Positions 57,203-64,000 of a stretch of DNA of 64,000 nt are shown here, in pieces. Origin of the DNA: Talinum fruticosum (Eukaryota; Streptophyta; Magnoliopsida; Caryophyllales; Talinaceae); the NCBI GenBank assembly GCA_021018815.1, contig JAITYX010000012.1, forward strand, positions 2,728,001-2,792,000, read 5' to 3'. The notes below the pieces were generated by a model, which was given only the letters and a program-made list of their open reading frames with translations, did no database searches and was not told the DNA's origin. The position numbers and the translations under genes were made by a program. Every line of letters starts with the position of its first letter. Within the stretch, counting starts at the first letter, position 1.

Positions 57203-57280
<78 letters not shown>
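57203..57280. repeat. (TTA)n microsatellite
   Basis: About 26 units of TTA without visible interruption. Confidence 0.97.
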
Positions 57281-57289
57281 TCTCTTTTT

Positions 57290-57440
57290 GTTAATCGTTT
57301 CTATTTTTTTCTGTTTCGTTTATTTTTATGTAACTTCAAGTAGACCTTAAGGCAATTGCTCTTTTACGTTAATCGTTTCTATTTGTTTGTTTTTCTATTT
57401 GGTTTTATGTAACTTTGAACAGTGCCTTAAGTCAACTAAA
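57290..57440. repeat. Two-copy tandem duplication, period 78 bp
   Basis: 'gttaatcgtttctattt' at 57290 and 57368, followed in each by 'tatgtaact' and a 'ccttaag' block. Confidence 0.8.
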
Positions 57441-57637
57441 CTTATAATAGACTTTTCCTTCATGGATTATATTACAATATTATATTTTGTATATATGTAA
57501 CTCAACCAAAAACGCAATTATAGTATTTTTTTAATCACCAAAACACTTATACTTTGTCAGTAGATATAGTGCCTTAAAACATATTATTCTCTTCAAGTTA
57601 AAGATAATATTTGTTGCATTGTTGTCACAAATAAATA

Positions 57638-57961
57638 CTTCCTCTGTCTATTTTGATTTTACACGCATATTAAAAAATATTAATAATTTCTAGGGACAAA
57701 ATAAAAATAGTCTTTGATATTTGAATTTAAAAAACTATTTTAAATTTCTCTCATTCTAATAACTTCTAGAGACAAAATAAGAATATTGTCCTTGATATTT
57801 GAATTTAAAAAACTATTTTAATTTTCTCTCATTCTCAATAATCGTATTTTTTAAATTTTAAACAAGGCTAGTTCTTTATATTTAATGTTTCTATTTTTAA
57901 AACGAGGACATTTTGGGACATTCAAAATAAAATAAGCGACATTTTTTTGAGTCGGATAAAG
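57638..57961. mobile_element. Stowaway-like MITE with TA target duplication
   Basis: The left end TACTTCCTCTGTCT and, on the opposite strand, the right end TACTTTATCCGACT resemble the Stowaway terminus TACTCCCTCCGTCC. TA at 57636-57637 and 57962-57963 is the expected Tc1/mariner duplication. The interior is AT-rich, has no ORF, and holds a duplicated segment ('gatatttgaatttaaaaaac' at 57717 and 57796). Confidence 0.7.
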
Positions 57962-58038
57962 TAAAAAATTTCAATAATGTAGTCAAGACCTGCAAGGTCC
58001 AGTTTGTCTGCTTCGAGTCCCGTTTTCATAGACGTAAT

Positions 58039-58262
58039 GTATACCGAGATCTGAATAAATAAATGGATCCGAATATAGTCACCATATCCATTACCATCCC
58101 CATTGCTTGCGTTGTTTTTGACTCACTGTCAAGGGCACCTCTTCAGAGGTATTGTATATCTAGGACCAAAATAAATAAATAGATCCACATATAGACAGCC
58201 AAGCCATTACCACCCTCATTGCTTTCTTTACTTTTCTCTCTGTCAAGGGAAGGGACGACGAG
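58039..58262. repeat. Two-copy diverged tandem duplication, period about 114 bp
   Basis: 'tgtatacc...aataaataaatgg' (58039) and 'tgtatatc...aataaataaatag' (58153) continue with 'gatcc..atatag', 'ccattacca' and 'cattgctt' in both copies. Confidence 0.75.
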
Positions 58263-58418
58263 AGATTCAAGAATTCGATTGAGTCACTACAGATGCCAAT
58301 TAAAATGTTTAATTAGCACCCAATGTAGCTAGCCACGTACAGTGTTAAAATAAAACTGTTAGAAAACCAACCCCATGATCATCAGCCCAGTTAGACGAAT
58401 GGATCAATAGGTCAACCC

Positions 58419-58490
58419 ATTGGACCAGTTAACCCGACTTACCATCCCCAATTGGACCAGTTAACCCGACTTACCATCCCAAATTGGACC
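58419..58490. repeat. 32-bp tandem repeat, about 2.3 copies
   Basis: 'attggaccagttaacc' starts at 58419 and 58451; a partial third 'attggaccgg' starts at 58483. Confidence 0.9.
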
Positions 58491-58499
58491 GGCATAATC

Positions 58500-59117
58500 C
58501 GCCACCCCTTAAGTTAGTATTTATATATCTCCAAGGTAAACATTTTTTAACCAAAGATATTAATAGAAGTATATTATTATCCTCTATATTTAATAAAAAG
58601 AATGGCATATTCCATTCAAAAAATAAAGACAAAAAAGTATACAAACTACAAAATTATATCACATGACCCAAGGATAAAAGTAATGGTTAAAAAGTAATTA
58701 AAAAATAAAAAACTGGAGTGGTAAAAGAGGTTGTTGAAGCCGTGAGTTATAATCCCTAGGATTACTTGATTTATTTCTTCCTCTCGCGTCTCTGCATCCC
58801 TGCACCGCAACAATTTCCCGGTTCCTTGCTTGGAACAATTTTTTAGATTAATCGATTTTTAACATTAATTAGACCTTGCACGATTTGTAAGATTAATTAG
58901 ACCACAAACCTGGCCGGTGGAACCAGGAAGTCCGATCTGCTTTCTTAGATTGGCCACATAATGGTATACGTAAAACGAAAAAGGAAATTAAACATATCAT
59001 GCTAAGACCTTTTTTTTTTTGAAGTCTATCATGCTAAGACCTAAAACATAATCTAACTTGACTTTGGGTATTGGAAATTGCCCGTATATGGCACAACAAA
59101 AGACTAAGGCCCATTCA
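58500..59117. other. Intergenic, nothing recognised
   Basis: AT-rich sequence without supported genes or clear repeats. Confidence 0.5.
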
Positions 59118-59225
59118 AAATGATAGCTAAAATGAACAGAAATGACAGATAAAATGAACAGAAATGGCAGATAAAAATGAACAGAAATGACAGATAAAAC
59201 AAAAATGAACAAAAACGCAGAAATG
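59118..59225. repeat. Minisatellite, about 22-bp period
   Basis: Variants of 'aaaatgaacagaaatgacag' occur about five times, with length changes of 1-2 nt. Confidence 0.85.
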
Positions 59226-60300
59226 AACAAACAACTAGCTGTAATAATAACAATGAGCTTAAATGAGTTGTTTTAATAGAAACAAATATAAACGAATATA
59301 AACAAGTAGAAATGAACAAAAAATAAAAATAGATATTGGTATATATGTAAATTACAACAAGCCTTAAGAGTGAGCGTAATTGGTACAAAAATGATTCGAT
59401 GCTATAAAGCTCTTAGGCAACACGGGAATTTTGCAAATTGATCAAACAGAAATAGATGCTAAAAATAAATAAAAAACAGAAATAGATACTAGACATGAAC
59501 AAAAAACACAAATAAATGTTGGTATATGAAAGGACACAATTTACTAAAAAAATTATCCATGGCAATTTCATTCGGGTCAAATAGTGTCCTAGGGTTGAAC
59601 AAGAGAGCTACAAAGCTCTTGGCAATACAGGAACTCGCAAACTAGAGATCCATAAGTAGGTGAGGAAAAAAAGGGAGGGGGAAGTAATCCACAATTCCAG
59701 GTACCATGTCCATCTTGATGTCAAGTAGCCATTAGAAGAGAAACAATAGGGTCAAAAACGACAAGGCATCAAAAAGGGCATATCCAGCTTACAGGCCCAT
59801 CCAGGCATATATAAACAAGAACAGGAAAATAAAATTTGGTAGTTAACAAAGTCAGATAGTTGGCAAAATTAGTTTAAGCAATAGAACAAAACACCGGAGA
59901 ATCAACATAACCAAAGAGCACAAATCTGAGACTCAAAGGAAACCGAGACATGAGTGAAAAGGATGAACAGGCACAGCAAAAGGTGGTGAGATCATTTGGG
60001 GGGTGGGGGAGGGGAGGTGGATATAAACAGGACAGAGAAGGAAACCTAATCACCGGAGGCATCACAAAATTACATTAAACAACGTGGAACAACAAACAAA
60101 AATGCATGTGAAGTCAATCAAAATTGTTGGAACTAAAACAAAGATGGGGGCAATTTATCAATCAGATAAGACCTAAAGAAAAACAGAGCACAAGACACAT
60201 TAAAGAACCCAGGTCAGATAAAAACACACAGAGAATTAGTCAGCATTCCATTGCCCCAAAATGCCCATCTCACCAAGAAATTCAACTTGTATTTAGTCTT
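59226..60300. other. Intergenic or distal 3' region of the UBA2C-like gene
   Basis: No ORF with recognisable similarity on either strand. It could hold the end of the 3' untranslated region of the minus-strand gene, but I see no decisive polyadenylation signal. Confidence 0.4.
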
Positions 60301-60919
60301 AACCAAACTAGCAGCTTCAGCCTCTAATATCTCTTAAAAAATGAATTCCATGCTGGGCTTTGCATGAGAATATTCGTTAGAACACAATTTGCCAGCTGCA
60401 CCTGTTATGAATACACCTACTCAAGAACAGCCTTCTGAGAATTAATGCTTCATCTTTCCCCACATAGAATACCTTCATTTATACACTTTCTGCTGAGCAC
60501 ATCACAATAACAGAAGTCCCATACTCCATCTTATGCCCACCCACAAAGCAAGTTAATAAAATTACCATACCAAAGATCACAAAAAGAAGGCATACAAGCC
60601 ATTATCACTGGGAGATATACGGAAAAACCAAACAGTAACAGTTAAGCAGCAAATTTGACCTACCAACACCAGCTAACTTCACAATGCTAACAGCCTAACA
60701 TAATGCCCAGATGGCACAGTTCATAACAAAGTAACTGGCCTAATTCAGACACTTTGACTACCAACAACATGACATATTATACTTTAAACGGGCAGACACG
60801 GAAGAGGCGGCCAAAAAGTAACAGAAATTGAATTCATCATGCCAGAGTTCACATTGTCGGCATTTTGCAAATCACCAGAAGCATTATAATCATCTGCGCC
60901 CAACAAGCTTTTCATACAC
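60301..60919 (-). other. Candidate 3' UTR exon of the UBA2C-like gene (far end uncertain)
   Basis: On the minus strand, 'tttgattcag' just above 60919 is a good splice acceptor, and the exon would start GTGTATGAAAAG. The following 600 bases on that strand are balanced in composition and free of ORFs, as expected for an untranslated exon. The 3' boundary is not determined. Confidence 0.4.
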
Positions 60920-62126
60920 CTGAATCAAACATCCACTGGTATTTAATCCATCATCCAAAAACATACTAAACATAGAGGCATAAACACCAATAGAACACCA
61001 CGGTAACAAATTTTTCCAAAAAAATCACAAATATAAAATTGACTCCAAAAGGAACCGCGAAATTCCACAACCCACACAATATCATCACAACACAAGCACA
61101 AATTAAAATGACTTTCATTTTCTTAAACTAAAATCTCATCACAGAACTGTTGCCATATCAACAAGGACCAACCAAAACACTTATCACAGAAGAAAATTTT
61201 TTGCTGTTCTCATTTCCTCTCAATCTTAACAGCCATTTCAATGTACAAACAATACAAAACACACATCAACAAGAGTTACCAACCAAAGTCAAAAATCACA
61301 CAAAACAGAAAGAATATACTTCTCAGAAATATTGAATACCAAAAACAGATCGGCAACCAAAACTATCAACACAACATACAAAATACAACATAGACAACAC
61401 CACTAAATGGGCAATATGGCTGGAAGCAACAAAGCAAATTAGACATCAACTAACACAGCAATGCAGAAGAATACATCTGACTAAGAATCCCTCCAAATAA
61501 GATTGCACTAGTTAAAATTTGATCAAGTATCACTGTAGAACAGCAACCACAAGGAAAACTCAATCAAACAAGTCCATAGTAGGGAAAGAGTGCATAATTG
61601 TCACTAACCTAACCAACTGTGAACAATGGAAGAACTAAATCAAGTGGAATCACCCCCAAAATAGAAGATTATAAAGCAAATGATAAGCAAACTTTGCTAA
61701 ATGAATCTCTAACAAACATAAAGAATCCAGTGAATTATGTCGGGAACGAGCGCAACACACACAAAGACACACAAGGATCGATCACAGCAGACTACAGGGT
61801 CCATCAAACATGCAGTTAATCGAAGTCCAAGCAAATCACATTCCACAATGACACATTACACATTCCAATTCAAACAGCAAATCACAACATTAAACGGACC
61901 CAGATACAAATTGAAACATATATTCACACATTAGGAATAGAAATAAAAAGACAAAACATTAAAAGTCCAAAATAATAGAATAAACGTCAAATACTCAAGA
62001 CAGAAATGCCAAATTTCAGAGCCGGGACAAGACAAATTCAATAAAACATCACAGAAGCAGGTGTTCTACCTAATTCTAGATTGCAATCCAAACAGTATGA
62101 ACTAGAGCAAGAATCAAGACTTATAC
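60920..62126 (-). other. Predicted intron in the 3' UTR of the UBA2C-like gene
   Basis: The donor AG|GTATAAG lies one base after the stop codon TGA (62128-62130), and the acceptor TTCAG lies at 60920-60924. The interval holds no coding similarity. Introns in the 3' untranslated part are known for plant UBA2 genes, from family knowledge. The donor is strong; the choice of acceptor is inference. Confidence 0.5.
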
Positions 62127-62127
62127 C

Positions 62128-63422
62128 TCAGTAGTAGGGCAGTGAACTTGGGTACCCTCCAGCACCCCCAGGTGGGACTCTAGGGGCAGGGGAGGTACCA
62201 GTAGGTTGGTGTTGCTGACTAGAGTAACCACTGTAAGGCCCGCCATCAGAATACCCTCCTCCTGAGGGCATCCCAACGGAGCTTGGGGGCATACCATACA
62301 TACCAGTCCCACGACCCATTCCACCACCAACAGGCCCTCCAAACCCACTTCCAGCACTGCCATATCCCCCATAAGCACCCGCATTAGGCCCGCCATAACC
62401 AGAACCACCATACCCTCCTCCACCACCACCACCACTGGCACAACCATACCCGGCATTCCCACCAAAACCACCAGGACCCTGGCCTCCTCCCACTGAAGAA
62501 GAGTATGATGAATTCATCGGATTACTCGGATGCTGCCCCATACCACCTGGTCCACTAGTAAACCCGCCAAATGACGAGTATCCCCCTTGGGCCCCGGGCG
62601 CACCATAAGGCCCAGGCATCGGCCCACCAGGGATCCCCATACCATCTGGGCCCTGACCCTGTCCTGGGCCTGGTTTCCCTTCTTTCCCTCACTAGCTAGC
62701 TTGCACACCAGCTGCCTCCCATCAACGTTCTTCACCGGCTCCATCAGAGACGCCTGAGCTGCCTCAGGCGTCTTGTAAACGAACAGCGCAAATCCCTTCG
62801 ATTTACCAGTTTGCTTGTCGAACCCCAAAGGGCCCTCTTCGATTTCCCCATAACTAGAGAAGAGCGACAGAAGCCTCTCAGCAGGCATGTCATGAGGAAC
62901 GTTACCAACGTAGATCTTACGTAGAGAGACATCAACGGTATTGGGCCCAGTTGGATTACCATGGGGCCCACCGGAAAGACCAGCTGAGGCGAGCTGGGCG
63001 ACTGCAACTCGGCCGTCGATCTTCTTGCTAGGGTCTTTAAGGGCCAAAACGGCGCCGTCGATGTGCTTATAGGTGACAAAGCCGTAACCTTTGGACTTTC
63101 CCGTGTTCTTGTCAAGGATAACGACGGCCTCCTCAAGGTCACCGAATGAAGCGAAGACGGACCGGAGAGATTCCGACGTCGTTTCCCACCCAAGGCCGCG
63201 GATGAAAAGCTTGCGTTGGGTAACATCGCGATCTGCGACGGATCTCGCGGCGTCGAGGACATCGGGGTGAGAAACAACGGCGTTTTGGAGAATGTCTAAG
63301 AGTTGATCTTGAGGGAAGGACTCTAAGATTTTGCGGGCATCTTCGGGGGTGAGTTTAGGGGTGGCATCCTGAGGGTCAGAGATGCCATTTTCTTCAAGCT
63401 TCCGCTTCTTTGTTGGATCCAT
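62128..63422 (-). CDS. UBA2C: UBA2C-like RNA-binding protein (two RRMs, glycine-rich tail), with one apparent frameshift
   Basis: UBP1-associated proteins 2 are nuclear RNA-binding proteins that bind U-rich RNA and are linked to mRNA stability, stress, senescence and hormone responses. The start [13 protein letters not shown] (63422) is a basic, NLS-like N-terminus. RRM1 covers about residues 71-147 (RNP2 LFIRGL 72-77, RNP1 KGYGFVTY 111-118). RRM2 covers about 168-243 (RNP2 IYVGNV 170-175, RNP1 KGFALFVY 209-216). A glycine-rich tail ends in '[12 protein letters not shown]' and 'YPSSLPYY', like Arabidopsis UBA2C rather than UBA2A. The frame changes between residue 250 (codon ends 62673) and 62670, consistent with one missing base; the total would be about 430 residues against about 400 for UBA2C. 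No intron fits the shift, so it is a real lesion or a sequence error. It is the only host gene recognised here. Confidence 0.92.
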
Positions 63423-63445
63423 TAAGAGGTTTACAAAGCCAAGAT

Positions 63446-63454
63446 AAACCCTAA
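63446..63454 (+). promoter_or_regulatory. Telo-box in the UBA2C-like leader
   Basis: AAACCCTAA, a short motif common near the starts of plant genes for growth and RNA or translation functions, lies 24 nt upstream of the start codon, on the strand opposite to the gene. Confidence 0.5.
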
Positions 63455-63530
63455 TTTCGAGAGGAGAGAGGAACCGAGTTGTGGAGGCGGAGGCTAAAAG
63501 AATGGCTGATGAAGAAGTGACTGATTTGGT

Positions 63531-63540
63531 GATTTATACA
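63531..63540 (-). promoter_or_regulatory. TATA box of the UBA2C-like gene
   Basis: TGTATAAATC on the minus strand, about 110 nt upstream of the ATG, followed by a CT-rich leader ('cctctctcctctcg'). Confidence 0.6.
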
Positions 63541-63599
63541 GGGTGACTCTGGGCTTGGTGGGCTTGGCTTCACTCTTGAATGTGGATCACAAACAACCG

Positions 63600-64000
63600 A
63601 TGAGTCACTCAAAATTGTTAAATTGATCCATTTTCACTCTGCGTCCATTCACAATTTTACAACTTTTTACATTTTTTAATAGATTTTTATAACTAACATG
63701 ACAACTATTTTACATCTCGTTTATAACTCCTTACGGTACATGTGAGATTAACTTCAATGATATATTTTTTCTCTTTTCTTTTGTAGTTCTTAATATTTAT
63801 GTTCTTAACTAATACTACAAGTTAATGAAGAAAATATATATAACAACTGCCAAAATAATGTTCATAACTAGAACTTATAAATGTTCATTGATAATATAAG
63901 AAAATATTCATCAATTATTAAATAGAAATTAACACTACTGAATTTGAAAGGCGATCTAGTTACAAAATCTTATAAATACATAATTTTTAAAAAGTTCATT
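63600..64000. other. Upstream region, AT-rich, nothing recognised
   Basis: No ORF or repeat that I can support. Confidence 0.5.

Noticed and set aside
62121..62471. 116-residue minus-strand ORF rich in Met/Val
   Set aside because: It is the frame-shifted shadow of the glycine-rich tail of the UBA2C-like protein.
62744..63277. 177-residue minus-strand ORF
   Set aside because: It is the alternative-frame shadow of the two RRMs.
1..64000. CRISPR-like regularly spaced repeats, rRNA or tRNA genes
   Set aside because: None found. tRNA-like strings are short primer-binding sites only.

Overview
The window is plant nuclear DNA, most likely from a eudicot. It has one recognisable host gene at the right edge and about 57 kb of nested, mostly decayed LTR retrotransposons to its left. 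The evidence for a plant is the lineage-specific elements (Sirevirus-like Ty1/copia with an extra ORF after pol, chromovirus-like Ty3/gypsy, Tat-like LTRs with an antisense extra ORF, CACTA, hAT and Stowaway-like DNA elements) and the UBA2-type RNA-binding protein gene. There are no bacterial-type genes, CRISPR arrays or rRNA/tRNA genes that I can see.

Layout. 1-9750: LTRs of a family bounded by TGTAGACA...TTCCTACA (called family T here; copies at 1-1644 plus, about 2233-3960 minus, 6708-8418 plus), a decayed antisense ORF (4095-5965 minus) and two copies of a second, minus-strand LTR (called family X). 9755-15397: 3' part of a first Sirevirus-like copia element (pol end, env-like ORF, 3' LTR), its env-like ORF split by a solo LTR (11441-12710). 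16108-35083: a second, nearly complete Sirevirus-like element with both LTRs. It is interrupted by a CACTA element in gag (17914-19620), a hAT element in RNase H (23673-25456) and a young Ty3/gypsy element in the env-like ORF (27064-32467). 35567-about 51670: an old Ty3/gypsy element (A) split by a solo LTR in its reverse transcriptase (39005-40279) and by an 8.6-kb tandem array of family T LTR units in its integrase (41841-50469). 51676-57083: a second old Ty3/gypsy element (B), joined head to tail to A. 57084-59230: simple repeats, tandem duplications and a Stowaway-like MITE. 60800-63540 (minus): a UBA2C-like gene with two RRMs and a glycine-rich tail, one apparent 1-nt frameshift, and an intron that seems to begin one base after the stop codon.

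For most insertions I could fix the boundaries to the base, because target-site duplications are visible and removing the insert restores the host element's reading frame. The nesting therefore gives a relative history: copia 2 and gypsy A are old hosts, the array and the solo LTRs came later, and the gag-less gypsy element at 27064-32467, with nearly identical LTRs, is youngest. The most unusual structure is the array at 41841-50469: four head-to-tail, non-coding LTR units inside one target-site duplication, with a conserved TATA box flanked by two inverted repeats.
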